Shown one piece after another: positions 17,603 to 27,800 of a DNA stretch of 38,780 bases. Every line of letters starts with the position of its first letter. The stretch's first letter is position 1. Location of the stretch: assembly GCA_903906365.1 (NCBI GenBank), contig CAIVKC010000054.1:1-38780 (forward strand), in the 5' to 3' direction. Both the position numbers and the translations under genes were made by a program. The notes below the pieces were generated by a model. It searched no databases. It saw only the letters and a program-made list of their open reading frames with translations, and had not been told where the DNA came from. Origin of the DNA: an uncultured Bacteroidota bacterium. GTDB taxonomy: Bacteria; Bacteroidota; Bacteroidia; Chitinophagales; Chitinophagaceae.

Positions 17603-19379
17603 ATATAATCTCCATCTTTTTCATCAAAAAGGAAGCATTTCGGTTCTTGGCAACGCCACTGCGTAATTTATAATCAAACTGAAGTTCATTGTTATCCAGC
17701 AGGCTTTCAAAGCAGAAATTGCGGATTACTCCAGGGAACTCGGCTTCCAGCCTGCTCAGGCTGAGGTCATGGGTTGCAAAAAAGGAAAGACAGTTATACT
17801 GAAGCAGCTTTTTGATAAACTGTTCCGAACCAAATGTCTTGTCTTCGGAATTGGTACCTCTTAGGATTTCATCAATCAGCACCAATGCGGGCATCCCTTT
17901 TTGCAACTGGTGTACTATAAATTGCAGTTTTTTTAATTCTGCCATGAAATAGGAGGTATGTTCCTGAAGTGAATCATTAACCCGCATGGAAGTAAGCATC
18001 ATCATGGGGGTGAAGGAAAATGAGGTGGCACAAACCGGCAGACCGCACTGGGCCAGCAGTAAATTCACGCCCAGGGTGCGCAAAAAGGTGGTTTTCCCTG
18101 ACATATTGGAGCCAGTGATCAGCTGAAGCCGGTCATCTGTTCCGATTGCAAAATCATTGGGTATTCTTTGACCGGAGGGAATGAGGGGATGGGAAATCTG
18201 GGTTGCCTCCAGTTTGAGCGGCCCTGTAAGTAACTGGGGATAGGTATAGTCTTTATTGTTATAGGCATAGGTAGCCAATGAATTCAGGGTTTCTATTTCC
18301 CCGACCACTTCAATCCAGGCCTCAAAATGGTTCCGGTGGGCGTTTTTCCAGGATTCCAGACCAATCATACACTGAATATCATAGAGAATCAGGAGGTTTC
18401 CGAAGAAAGCGACCAGTAAATTGAGCCGCTGATCAAACCAGGAGGAAAGCCTGGAAAGTGTTGCGATGGACTGGCTGGCACTAAAAGCCTGGATCTTCAG
18501 CAGGCTGATTTTGACAGAACTGCCTGCCTCCACATCCTGAAACGCAAGGAGTATGGACGCATATTGTTCCAGGATTTCCTGTTTCTTGCTGATGAGCCGG
18601 TGTTGTAAATTGATATATTTAACAAAATAGCCTGTCACTCCCCCGCACAGCGCAAAACCCGTGAGCATAAACTGAAGCTGGTCGGTAGCAAGGTAATAAA
18701 GGGCCCCAAAGACAGAGTAGGCTGGAAGTATCCACCTGGCTGCCATGACCCAACGGTTTTGGATGAGCCGGTTTTGCCCTTTAAGCCATTCGGAAACAGA
18801 AAACAGGTTCCCACTCTCTTCCTCGTGAAGGAGTCCGCGGGCGGTAAGCAGCTGTCTTTGGCTGATTTGCCCGCAAAGGGTTTTGATTGCCTCCTGACTA
18901 AGCACAATCTCCTCCTTTTGCATCAGCGGGTTACCCAATAGGCAGACCAGTCTTTGGGCTCCGTGGCTGGTTGTCGTTCTGTTCAGGACATGAAAAACGG
19001 AGTTTTTACCGAATATGTCCAGGTCATCCAGGTAGGTTTCCTGGCTTTCAGCCAGGTGACCGTCGTCAAAAAGGCTGGCCTGGTTTTCAAGGACCTGCAA
19101 TTCGTTGTTATTGATAAAAAGTAATTTCATCTGCAGTTGCCATTTCTCCTTTAAGCGCAGGTTGAGTATTACCAGCCACACAAAGACCACGACAAAGAGC
19201 CAGGCTCCCAGGAGTACAGGCAGGTTCCTGTCCTGGAAATACTTGATAAAAAGCAGGACCGACAGGATAAAACCAAGAAGGCGGCCGATGGAAAGCAGAT
19301 TAATCCGTTTTTTAATCACTTCCAGCTGCCGCTGGCAGGTTTTAATATTTTCAGCATATATGGTATGAAGAATAGACAT
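17601..19379 (-). CDS. Membrane-anchored MutS-family ATPase
   Basis: The C-terminal third is a MutS domain V ATPase. The Walker A variant LITGSNMSGKTTFLRT lies near residue 420. It is followed by the MutS signature (MRVNDSLQEHTSYFMAELKK), Walker B PALVLIDEILRGTNSED near 500, and the FFATHDLSLS switch. A partial lever/core region (about 280-400) precedes it, but the mismatch-recognition and connector domains of MutS are absent. The N-terminal part instead has two adjacent hydrophobic helices (about 27-70), and a second pair occurs at about 215-262. The protein is thus an integral membrane MutS relative of 592 residues, a type found in Bacteroidota with unknown function. It lacks a Smr nuclease domain, unlike MutS2. 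A TTG four codons upstream is an alternative start; the ATG at 19379 is preferred. Confidence 0.85.
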   Translation of the reverse strand: MSILHTIYAENIKTCQRQLEVIKKRINLLSIGRLLGFILSVLLFIKYFQDRNLPVLLGAWLFVVVFVWLVILNLRLKEKWQLQMKLLFINNNELQVLENQASLFDDGHLAESQETYLDDLDIFGKNSVFHVLNRTTTSHGAQRLVCLLGNPLMQKEEIVLSQEAIKTLCGQISQRQLLTARGLLHEEESGNLFSVSEWLKGQNRLIQNRWVMAARWILPAYSVFGALYYLATDQLQFMLTGFALCGGVTGYFVKYINLQHRLISKKQEILEQYASILLAFQDVEAGSSVKISLLKIQAFSASQSIATLSRLSSWFDQRLNLLVAFFGNLLILYDIQCMIGLESWKNAHRNHFEAWIEVVGEIETLNSLATYAYNNKDYTYPQLLTGPLKLEATQISHPLIPSGQRIPNDFAIGTDDRLQLITGSNMSGKTTFLRTLGVNLLLAQCGLPVCATSFSFTPMMMLTSMRVNDSLQEHTSYFMAELKKLQFIVHQLQKGMPALVLIDEILRGTNSEDKTFGSEQFIKKLLQYNCLSFFATHDLSLSRLEAEFPGVIRNFCFESLLDNNELQFDYKLRSGVAKNRNASFLMKKMEII

Positions 19380-19403
19380 ATTAAACGGCAATTAGGAGGG
19401 TCC

Positions 19404-19432
19404 AAATAAAAATGCTACCCGGAAGGTAGCAT
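19404..19432 (-). terminator. Intrinsic terminator of the small membrane-protein gene
   Basis: On the minus strand ATGCTACC and GGTAGCAT form an 8-bp stem around a TTCCG loop, followed by TTTTATTT. It lies 34 bp after the stop of the 63-aa gene and 25 bp before the MutS-like start. It separates the two genes transcriptionally. Confidence 0.88.
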
Positions 19433-19465
19433 CAAACAAGTATGAAAAAGGTAAAAGAAATTCTT

Positions 19466-19657
19466 TTACATTATATCAAGGGCCTTGGCAAAATAGGTGC
19501 AAACGAAGGGGAGCGTCAAAATACATACACCTCCGATAAACTGGTAAAGAATAAAGAAAGCCGCGACAGACAAAACGAATAAAAACCAATATAAGGCAGT
19601 AGATTTTTTAACATTCTCCATATTCAGAATTTTATGCAAAATAACTGAAAAACTCAT
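19466..19657 (-). CDS. Small membrane protein, 51-63 aa, function unknown
   Basis: The product has two closely spaced hydrophobic segments (STALYWFLFVLSVAAFFILY and FIGGVCILTLPFVCTYFA) joined by a two-to-three residue turn, and so is probably an inner-membrane hairpin. Two ATG starts are possible. The one at 19657 gives 63 residues. The one at 19621 gives 51 residues beginning MENVKKSTALYW, which places a charged tail just before the first helix and looks more natural. Neither has a strong ribosome-binding site. The dedicated intrinsic terminator directly downstream supports a real gene. It diverges from malQ across 126 bp. I do not recognise a family. Confidence 0.6.
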   Translation of the reverse strand: MSFSVILHKILNMENVKKSTALYWFLFVLSVAAFFILYQFIGGVCILTLPFVCTYFAKALDIM

Positions 19658-19783
19658 TACCTATCTCTTATCTTTGAAAATTTCTTAGCAAAAATTGAGT
19701 TTATTAGTAAATTCGTTTAATAATGTAAAAAAGACACATTAAATTAGACGGATCATCCTTCATTCCTAACCCATTGCGTCCAC

Positions 19784-22480
19784 ATGAAAGTTCAATTCTA
19801 TCTGCGTTTTTATACTCACAGCGGTCAAAATCTGTTTATTACCGGCAATGTGGAAGCTCTTGGAAATCAAGATGCTGCCAAGGCTCTTCCCATGCAGTAT
19901 GTGAATGACGCTTTTTGGCAGGGCACCTTTGAAATTGACCCGTCCACTGCTCCCAAAATTCAATATAGCTATTACCTCAAGAATGCCGACGGCAGCATAG
20001 TAATGGAATGGGGTAATGACCGCATCATGGATATTTCTAAGTCGGGAATAGAGGAAATACAGGTCATCGATACCTGGAATCATGCAGGTGAATTCGAAAA
20101 CGCCTTTTTCTCTGCCCCTTTCCAGCAAACCCTCCTAAAACACCACAAGAATACCGGCAAACCCAAAGCGGTCAAATCTTTTACACATATTTTCCGGGTA
20201 AAAGCCCCTTTGCTGAAAAAAGGTGAAGTCATTTGCATCCTGGGAAACGGCAAACCGATGAAAGACTGGGACACCGAGCATCCGGTATTATTGGCTTTGG
20301 AGGGAAATTGGTGGACCTGCAAGCTCAATTTGCCCAAAGAATCCTTCCCGGTAGCCTATAAATACGGAATCTACAACGTCAAAAACGGCGAATTCCTGCA
20401 ATTTGAATCCGGAGATAACCGCATGCTATACGGAGACGCGCTTAAAAAGAAAATTACCATTCTCCATGACGGATTCGCGCATATACCCAACAACACATGG
20501 CGTGGTACCGGAATTGCCGTACCGGTTTTCAGTCTGCGCAGCAGGGATTCCTTCGGAGTAGGGGAGTTTACAGACTTAATACTGCTGGTGGACTGGGCTA
20601 AGAAAATAGGATTACGTCTCATTCAGATCCTCCCGGTCAATGATACCATTGCCACCAACACTTTCCTGGATTCCTATCCCTACGCTGCGATTTCTGCTTT
20701 TGCACTACATCCCCTCTACCTGAACCTGGATAAAGTCTCCGGGAAAAAATATGCGTCCTTAATCAAACCCTTGCAGAAGAAGCAAAAACAGCTCAATGAC
20801 CTCTCGGAAATAGATTATGAAGAGGTGTTAAGGATTAAACTTCCCGTCATTAAGGAGTTGTACCTGGTTATGAAAGACGAGTTTTTGAAGGATCCCGGAT
20901 ACCAGGCCTTTTTTGAAAAAAACAAGCACTGGCTAATTCCCTATGCAGCCTTTAGTTACCTGCGGGACAGAAATGGTACTGCAGACTTTACCCAATGGAA
21001 AATTTACAGTCAGTACAATAAAGGTTCAATTGTAAAGTATGTGTCTCCCAAGGCAAAACATTTTGACGCCATAGCAGTGCATTACTTTACCCAATATCAC
21101 CTGCATCTCCAACTGCGGGAGGCCGCTGATTATGCCCAAAAGCACGGAATTATACTCAAAGGAGACATTCCCATAGGTATTTACAGGTATAGCTGCGATG
21201 CCTGGATTGAACCACAATTGTATCATATGGATGCCCAGGCAGGTGCTCCGCCCGATGATTTTGCGGTTAAAGGACAAAATTGGGGGTTTCCCACCTATAA
21301 TTGGGAACAAATGGCCAAGGACAATTTCAGCTGGTGGAAGAAACGCTTTGAACAAATGTCTGAATATTTCGGAGCCTTCCGGATTGACCATATCCTTGGA
21401 TTTTTTAGAATTTGGAGTATTCCCATGCATGCAGTGGAAGGGGTCATGGGTTATTTTGTTCCCGCGGTACCTGTCCACATCAATGAATTCAGCGAGAGAA
21501 ATATCCCATTTAATTACCAGCGGTATGTGCGCCCATTGATCAATGATGCCATCCTATGGGAGTTTTTTGCCCATGATGCCGATTATGTGAAATCCCAATT
21601 TTTAGATCCTTTGAAGGATGGCTTATATGAATTGAAGCCAGAATTCAGTTCCCAGCGCGCTGTCGAAAATTATTTTGGTTCCCTGGAAGACAATGATTTC
21701 AACCATAAGCTACGCTATGGACTTTTCAACCTCATTTCCAATGTCATCCTCATTGAAGTAGAAAAATCGCAGGGTCAGCAATTTCATTTCAGGATTGCCA
21801 TGGAAACCACGGCCTCGTTCCGTTACCTGCAATGGGATATACAGCAGCAGCTGAAGGATCTTTATATCAATTACTTCTTCTTCCGGCAGGACAGGTTCTG
21901 GCAGGAAGAAGCCATGAGGAAACTACCTGCGCTGAGAAGATCCACCAATATGTTGGTTTGCGGGGAGGATCTGGGTATGGTTCCCCATTGTGTTCCGGAT
22001 GTAATGAAGCAGCTTGGAATATTGAGTCTCGAGATCCAGCGCATGCCGAAGGATCCCAAAAAAGAATTCTTCAATCCATCGGATGCGCCTTACCTGTCGG
22101 TAGTCACCCCTTCAACCCATGATATGAGCACGATCCGGGGTTGGTGGGAGGAAGACCGGCAAAAAACACAGCGGTTCTATAACTTTGAACTTGGACAATG
22201 GGGGGAAGCTCCCTACTTTTGCGAGGCATGGATAAATAAAGCCATAGTGTTGCAGCACCTTCATTCTCCGGCCATGTGGAGCATTTTTCAATTGCAGGAT
22301 TTATTTGGTATCGACGATAATGTCAGGCGCGAGAATCCACATGACGAACGCATCAATATTCCTGCAAATCCCAGGAATTATTGGAGATACCGGATGCACA
22401 TGGATCTGGAAGACCTCTTGAAACAAAAAGATTTTAATGAGGAACTCCGATTACAAATTGAAGCTTCGGGCAGAAACTGA
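19784..22480 (+). CDS. malQ: 4-alpha-glucanotransferase with N-terminal starch-binding domains (GH77)
   Basis: The enzyme transfers alpha-1,4-glucan segments between chains (disproportionation) in the cytoplasm. The 898-residue protein is longer than short bacterial MalQ because two CBM20-type starch-binding modules precede the catalytic domain (about 1-110 and 130-240; GNVEALGNQDAAKALPM and ILGNGKPMKDWD). This is the DPE2-like architecture known from plants and some bacteria. The GH77 barrel shows CDAWIEPQLYHMDAQAGAPP, FRIDHILGFFRIW (nucleophile Asp535), VCGEDLGMVP (acid/base Glu728) and TPSTHDMSTIRGWW (Asp780). It has no signal peptide, so it works on internal glycogen or maltodextrin, probably with GlgB encoded about 13 kb upstream. 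It is followed after 91 bp by the dipeptide epimerase gene, likely with its own promoter. Confidence 0.95.
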   Translation: MKVQFYLRFYTHSGQNLFITGNVEALGNQDAAKALPMQYVNDAFWQGTFEIDPSTAPKIQYSYYLKNADGSIVMEWGNDRIMDISKSGIEEIQVIDTWNHAGEFENAFFSAPFQQTLLKHHKNTGKPKAVKSFTHIFRVKAPLLKKGEVICILGNGKPMKDWDTEHPVLLALEGNWWTCKLNLPKESFPVAYKYGIYNVKNGEFLQFESGDNRMLYGDALKKKITILHDGFAHIPNNTWRGTGIAVPVFSLRSRDSFGVGEFTDLILLVDWAKKIGLRLIQILPVNDTIATNTFLDSYPYAAISAFALHPLYLNLDKVSGKKYASLIKPLQKKQKQLNDLSEIDYEEVLRIKLPVIKELYLVMKDEFLKDPGYQAFFEKNKHWLIPYAAFSYLRDRNGTADFTQWKIYSQYNKGSIVKYVSPKAKHFDAIAVHYFTQYHLHLQLREAADYAQKHGIILKGDIPIGIYRYSCDAWIEPQLYHMDAQAGAPPDDFAVKGQNWGFPTYNWEQMAKDNFSWWKKRFEQMSEYFGAFRIDHILGFFRIWSIPMHAVEGVMGYFVPAVPVHINEFSERNIPFNYQRYVRPLINDAILWEFFAHDADYVKSQFLDPLKDGLYELKPEFSSQRAVENYFGSLEDNDFNHKLRYGLFNLISNVILIEVEKSQGQQFHFRIAMETTASFRYLQWDIQQQLKDLYINYFFFRQDRFWQEEAMRKLPALRRSTNMLVCGEDLGMVPHCVPDVMKQLGILSLEIQRMPKDPKKEFFNPSDAPYLSVVTPSTHDMSTIRGWWEEDRQKTQRFYNFELGQWGEAPYFCEAWINKAIVLQHLHSPAMWSIFQLQDLFGIDDNVRRENPHDERINIPANPRNYWRYRMHMDLEDLLKQKDFNEELRLQIEASGRN

Positions 22481-22518
22481 TCTTATATCAATTAATACAG
22501 CCACTATTTGCCATTAAC

Positions 22519-22549
22519 TTGTTGTCAGAACAGCCCATGGGTTTTTTTG
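22519..22549 (+). promoter_or_regulatory. Possible promoter for the dipeptide epimerase
   Basis: TTG (22519-22521) is followed after 20 bp by TTTTTTTG (22542-22549), which matches TAnnTTTG at seven of eight positions counting the two free bases. The -7 element ends 22 bp before the start codon. It is a weak call because T-runs give chance matches. Confidence 0.3.
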
Positions 22550-22571
22550 TACAATACAGAAAAACTTACAA

Positions 22572-23600
22572 ATGAAAATCCGCTTCAGGGAATCCAATCT
22601 CAGCTTTAAACACCCTTTCACCATTTCCAAGGGAACCAAAACCCATCAACCTGCATTGGTCGTTGAACTGGAACATTTGGGTTACCGGGGTTATGGCGAA
22701 GCCCCTTCCATCAGCTATTACGGCATCACGGTGGAACAAATGATAAATGACCTGGAAAGCAAACGGCTTTTACTGGAAAAATTCGCATTTACAGGGCCCG
22801 ACAGATTCTGGCATTTTGTTCATCACCTCTTTCCCCTCAATCCATTTCTGGTATGCGCATTGGACATCGCAGGATGGGATCTCCATGGAAATATGGCCAA
22901 AAAGCCTTTATATCAGATTTGGAAACTGGATCCATCAAAGGGGCCCCTGACCGATTACACCATTGGAATAGATAGCCCGGAACAAATGGTTGCAAAAATG
23001 AAAGAAAAACCATGGCCTATCTATAAAATCAAATTGGGTACCGACAATGACCTGGAAATTATGCGTACCCTGCGAAGCCATACCGACGCCCGTTTCCGGG
23101 TGGATGCCAATGCGGCCTGGAGCTTACAGGAGGCGCTTGACAAGATTCAGGTGCTGTCGGGATTGGGTGTTGAGTTTATTGAACAACCCCTTGCCAAAGA
23201 CAACTGGCAGGGGATGAGGGAATTGTTTGAAAAATCGCCACTGCCACTGATTGCCGACGAGTCCTGCGTGGCGGAATCGGATGTAGAAAAATGTCTGCAC
23301 CATTTCCACGGGATTAATATCAAGCTTACAAAATGCAGCGGAATTACCCCAGCCCTGCGCATGATCGAAAAGGCCAGAAAACTGGAATTAAAAGTCATGG
23401 TTGGCTGTATGAATGAAAGTACCATTGGCAGTGCTGCAGTGGCTAATCTCATTCCGCTGCTGGACTATGTGGATATGGATGGCCCTTTGCTCCTTTCCAC
23501 CGATAATGCCACGGGCCTTAGCTATGATTTCGGCAAAGTATCGCTTTCCGGTAGGTCAGGACTGGGAATATCCTGCGACAGGTTGTTTGAATCCGATTAA
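22572..23600 (+). CDS. Dipeptide epimerase (L-Ala-D/L-Glu epimerase type, enolase superfamily)
   Basis: The 342-residue protein has the enolase-superfamily layout. A capping domain (about 1-120) starts KIRFRESNLSFKHPFTISKG. It is followed by a barrel with the acid/base lysine in YKIKLGTD (Lys152/Lys154) and metal ligands Asp178 (RVDANAAW), Glu204 (FIEQPL) and Asp229 (IADES). The opposite lysine lies in NIKLTKCSG (Lys251/Lys254). The motif VGCMNESTIGSAAVANL and then DMDGPLLLSTD are typical of dipeptide epimerases that act on murein-derived L-Ala-D-Glu or other dipeptides. The family also includes N-succinylamino-acid racemases and muconate cycloisomerases, so exact substrate specificity is open. 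It follows malQ on the same strand but has no evident metabolic tie to it. Confidence 0.9.
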   Translation: MKIRFRESNLSFKHPFTISKGTKTHQPALVVELEHLGYRGYGEAPSISYYGITVEQMINDLESKRLLLEKFAFTGPDRFWHFVHHLFPLNPFLVCALDIAGWDLHGNMAKKPLYQIWKLDPSKGPLTDYTIGIDSPEQMVAKMKEKPWPIYKIKLGTDNDLEIMRTLRSHTDARFRVDANAAWSLQEALDKIQVLSGLGVEFIEQPLAKDNWQGMRELFEKSPLPLIADESCVAESDVEKCLHHFHGINIKLTKCSGITPALRMIEKARKLELKVMVGCMNESTIGSAAVANLIPLLDYVDMDGPLLLSTDNATGLSYDFGKVSLSGRSGLGISCDRLFESD

Positions 23601-23615
23601 AGGTTTATAACCGGC

Positions 23616-23648
23616 TAAAAAAAATAGATCCCCGTAAAAACGGGGATC
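23616..23648 (-). terminator. Intrinsic terminator of the RND efflux operon
   Basis: GATCCCCG and CGGGGATC (23627-23648) form a perfect 8-bp stem. On the minus strand it is followed by TATTTTTTTT (the A-run at 23616-23625 on the plus strand). It lies about 125 bp beyond the adaptor gene stop. On the plus strand no U-run follows, so it serves the efflux operon more than the epimerase gene. Confidence 0.85.
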
Positions 23649-23773
23649 GTTAACAAACCAAAACCAACTACAACATTATTCCATAGGGTTTTTAATTTGA
23701 AGGGTATTGGGATTTTGCTTTGGTATGGCACAGGCTGCTGGCTTCCATATGAACATTTCCTTTTCCGACCGGT

Positions 23774-24871
23774 CTAGATGGCTGGATGTTTATCTACGAC
23801 CAAGCCTTCTTTGATTTCATCGTTGGCATTCAATAGGACGGGTTCTCCGGCCTGCAGGGAGCCGGTTACCTCGATGGCACCATGACTTTCATTGCCGGTA
23901 TTAACATCCACTTTTACCGTTTTTCCATTCCTGATAGCCATAACATACTTTCTTTCCGTGGATACCACTACCGCAGATTTAGGCACTGAAAATGCGCCCG
24001 GATTTCCCTTGGAATTAAACAATACATCCGCATACATGCCTGGAGCTAATTGCCCGTCCCGGTTATAAACGTCCATTTCCACGCGCTCGGAACGGAACTG
24101 GGCATTTATATTCTGGGATTTTCGGCTGATATGCCCGGATCTTTTTACCCCGGGATATGCCGTCAACATAAAGGAAAGGGTATCGCTGTTTCGAAGTGTA
24201 GATGCCAGGTTTTCGGGGATATCCACCTCCAATCTCAAATGATCTACCTCCTTTAATTCCAGCATGGGCCTGGCGTCCTTACCTTCTGCGCTCACCAGGG
24301 CTCCCGGATGGACATTGCGCTGGGTGATTACGCCCGCAAACGGGGCCCTGACGGTAAGGTATCCCATCATGGTTTGTTGCATGAGAAAACTGGCCTTTTC
24401 TGCATTACTCAGTGAGCTGTCAGCCTCCATTTTGGCCCTGGCTGTGGCTATGTCTTGCGGGGAAATTGCACCCGGAGTTTGGGCGGCAATTTGCAACCTT
24501 TTAAAATTTTCACGGTCAATGGCAAAATCTGTCCTTGCCCTTGCCCATTTTTCACGGGCCTGAACGGTTGCCTGTTCAAGTTCCGGCGCTTCGAGTTCCA
24601 TCAACACCTGCCCCTGGTTTACTTTTGACCCAATATCAACCAGCACTTTCCGGACATAACCGTTCACTTTGGGGAAAATACTAACCTCCTGAAAAGCCGC
24701 CAGCTGGGCTGGTAATTTAACTTCCTGTTCCACGTTGGCTATTTCCACTTTTCCAAACTGAAAAACAGGGGCATTTTCCGTGTTGGACTTTTTATTTTCG
24801 GCCTCCTTTTTATCAGAACAGGCATAAAGGGACAGGGCAATTGACAATAAAATGATTATTTGTTTTTTCAT
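23774..24871 (-). CDS. RND efflux periplasmic adaptor (membrane fusion lipoprotein)
   Basis: The 365-residue protein has an N-terminal lipoprotein signal with the lipobox LYAC (Cys18) and a Ser/Asp/Lys-rich segment after it. It then shows the membrane fusion protein order: beta-barrel/lipoyl half-motifs GYVRKVLVDIGSKVNQGQVL (about 70-90) and YLTVRAPFAGVITQRNVHPG (about 170-190), an alpha-helical hairpin between them (EQATVQAREKWARARTDF), and a C-terminal membrane-proximal domain (LAPGMYADVLF, VPKSAVV). It bridges the RND pump and the TolC channel. It is the last gene of the operon, 8 bp after the pump gene. A typical AcrA/MexA-family member; substrate unknown. Confidence 0.93.
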   Translation of the reverse strand: MKKQIIILLSIALSLYACSDKKEAENKKSNTENAPVFQFGKVEIANVEQEVKLPAQLAAFQEVSIFPKVNGYVRKVLVDIGSKVNQGQVLMELEAPELEQATVQAREKWARARTDFAIDRENFKRLQIAAQTPGAISPQDIATARAKMEADSSLSNAEKASFLMQQTMMGYLTVRAPFAGVITQRNVHPGALVSAEGKDARPMLELKEVDHLRLEVDIPENLASTLRNSDTLSFMLTAYPGVKRSGHISRKSQNINAQFRSERVEMDVYNRDGQLAPGMYADVLFNSKGNPGAFSVPKSAVVVSTERKYVMAIRNGKTVKVDVNTGNESHGAIEVTGSLQAGEPVLLNANDEIKEGLVVDKHPAI

Positions 24872-24879
24872 GTTTTGAG

Positions 24880-27800
24880 TTATTTGACGGAATCTTCAGG
24901 TAATAATGATACATCCTGGAAGGAAGACTTTTGCCTGATCAGGCCATATACCAGGGGCACGATAAATAGGGCAGCACAGGTAGATGCTGCCAGGCCACCG
25001 ATTACGGCACGACCAAGAGGAGCTGACTGATCGCCTGCTTCTCCGAGCCCGCTGGCCATCGGGATCATGCCGGCAATCATGGCCAAACTGGTCATCAGGA
25101 TGGGACGAAGCCGGATGCTGGCGCTCACAATGGCAGCTTTGAAGGGATCCTTGTATTCCATCCTGAGTGTTTCAGCATTGGTTACAATAAGTATGGCGTT
25201 GGCCACAGAGACACCTGTTGACATGATGATCCCCATATAGGATTGCAGGTTCAGGGTAGCCCCGGTAGCCAGCAACATCAGCATAGCGCCCAACAGTACC
25301 GCAGGAACTGTCGCCAAAACGGAAACAGCCACCCCGAAGGACTGATAATTGGCCGCAAGCAGTAACAGGATAACCACGATGGCTGCCAGCAAACCACTTT
25401 GTAATGAGTCCAGGGTCTCGGTAAGCAGGGAAGACATCCCTTTGATCTCAGGAATCAGACCGGTAGGAACCGACCCTGTATCATCGATGGCCTGCTGAAC
25501 TGCCCGGGTTGCAGACCCAAGGTCCTTCTTATGTATATTGGCGCTTATGGTCACAAAACGCCTGGGCCCGCTGCGATCAAATTCACCTGGCAGTGTATCC
25601 AGGGACAGGGTAGCGACATCCTGCAGCACCGGACGCATTTGTCCGGATACCAGTGGGATGGAACCAAGCTGCTCGGCTGAATTCATGATATATTCAGGTA
25701 TATAAATCTGGGTCTGATAAGTATAGGACGTCTTGTCGTCAAGCCAGAGATTCTTATTGGTATACCGGCTGGAGGAAGTGGCATCCGTTATACTCCTGGA
25801 TACATTTTCCATGGTAAGTCCCATCAAAGCCAGCTTATTGCGGTCAAATGAAATATTGATGACGGGAATTTTGAGGGGCTGGGGTATTTGTATGTCACGC
25901 AGGAATGGAATGGTTTTCATCCTTTCCATAAGCCGGTAGGCATATCCCTCAATGTCCTTCATGTTCTTTCCTGAAATTCTAACCTCGATCGGGGTGGATG
26001 CGCCCTGAGCCATGATCTTTTCTGTTAATTCAATGGGCTCAAAGGAAATTTTCACACCAGGAAACCTGTTGTGTATCCTTTCCCGGATTCGCTCTTTCAG
26101 ATCGTCCATATTGACTTTGAAATGCTCTTCCAGGTTCACCTGGATGACAGCCTCGTGGGTTCCGCTGCTAAAAATGTACAGGTTACTGGTGCCGAAATTG
26201 CTGGGAATAACCCCCACATGTGCTGAGGTTATACCAACATGACCATCCACCAGGGTATCAATGATATTGAGAATCTCTTTGGTCACGTGCTCAGTAACCT
26301 CCAGCCTGGTACCATCCGTTTCACGGATACGCAGTTGAAACTGGCCTGCATTGCTTTTTGGAAGCAGATCCTTGCCTATGAGCATGAAACAGGCTCCTGC
26401 TGCCAACAGGGTAACAAGCAGGTAAATGGCTACAATCGGTCCCCGGAAAGGCATCCATTTGGTAAGCCGGCTACCCAGGCCAACTTTAATCCGCTGAAAA
26501 AAGCCATTTTCTTCCGGGTGGATATCGTCCTGTTTTACATGTACGGAAACCTGTGCTGCCTCCTGTGGATCAAACGCTAAACCGGCATGGGCATGGGGTT
26601 GATCATGTTTATATTGAAATTTTTCCTCTTTGAGTAACCAATTAGAAATAACAGGAACCAGGGTCTGGGCGGCCACATAGGATACTACCATGGCAAATGC
26701 GATGGAAAGAGAAAGTGGCAGGAACATGGCTTTGGGAACACCATTCATTACAAAGGCAGGTGCAAATACAGCCAGGATGCATAATAGAATTAATAAAAGT
26801 GGAAATGATATTTCTGAACAGGCATCCAGAATAGCCTGTTTCTTGCCTTTGCCCATTTCAAAATGCTGATGCATATTTTCAATGGTTACAGTCGCCTGGT
26901 CGACCAGGATCCCTATGGCCAGAGCCAGGCCGCTAAGTGTCATAATATTGATGGTCTGTCCTGCGAGCTTCAAAAAGAAAACAGATCCAAGGACGGAAAC
27001 CGGTATAGTGATAATAACTACCAGGCTGCTCCGCCAGTCCCGAAGGAAAAGTAAAACCATCAGTCCCGTGAGAATCGCACCAAGAATTCCTTCGGTCATC
27101 AAACTCTTGGCTGCGTTAATTACAAATACCGACTGGTCAAATTCATAACTCAATCCGATATCCTCCGGAAGCAGGGTTTTCATCTCGGGTAGTTTAGCCC
27201 TTAGCACATTGACCACATCCATGGTGGAAGCATCGGCAGTTTTCACAACAGGAATATATACGGATCGCTTACCATTTACCAAAGCATAATCAACGGTTAT
27301 ATCAGCTCCATCGGCCACCCTGGCTACATCATGCACGTATACGGTGGTAGAGCCATTGCTTTTAATGGGGATATCATCGAATTGTTCCACACGGGTTTCC
27401 AGGGAATTGACACTGGTAACAAACATCGTGGAATCAATCCTGAGGTTTCCCGAAGGGGTAATGGCATTATTTTTTACAATAGCCTGGACGACTTCGTCGG
27501 GGCTAAGGTTAAATGCCCTTAGTTGCTTGGGATCCACATTGATCACGATGGTCCTGGCATTGGATCCGAAAGGGGGGGCCGATGACATGCCTGGTACTGT
27601 GGCAAACAATGGGCGGATTCTCGTAAGCGCAATGTCAAAAATATCCTTGAGTGATCTGGTTTTGCTGCTGAATACCAGCTCCCCGATGGGAAGGGAAGAA
27701 GCATCAAAGCGGATTACCTGGGGCGGGAGCGCTCCCGGGGGGAAAAAAGCGGAGACCCGGTTCACCTGCAGGGCCACCTGGGCTGAAGCCTCCGCCATAT

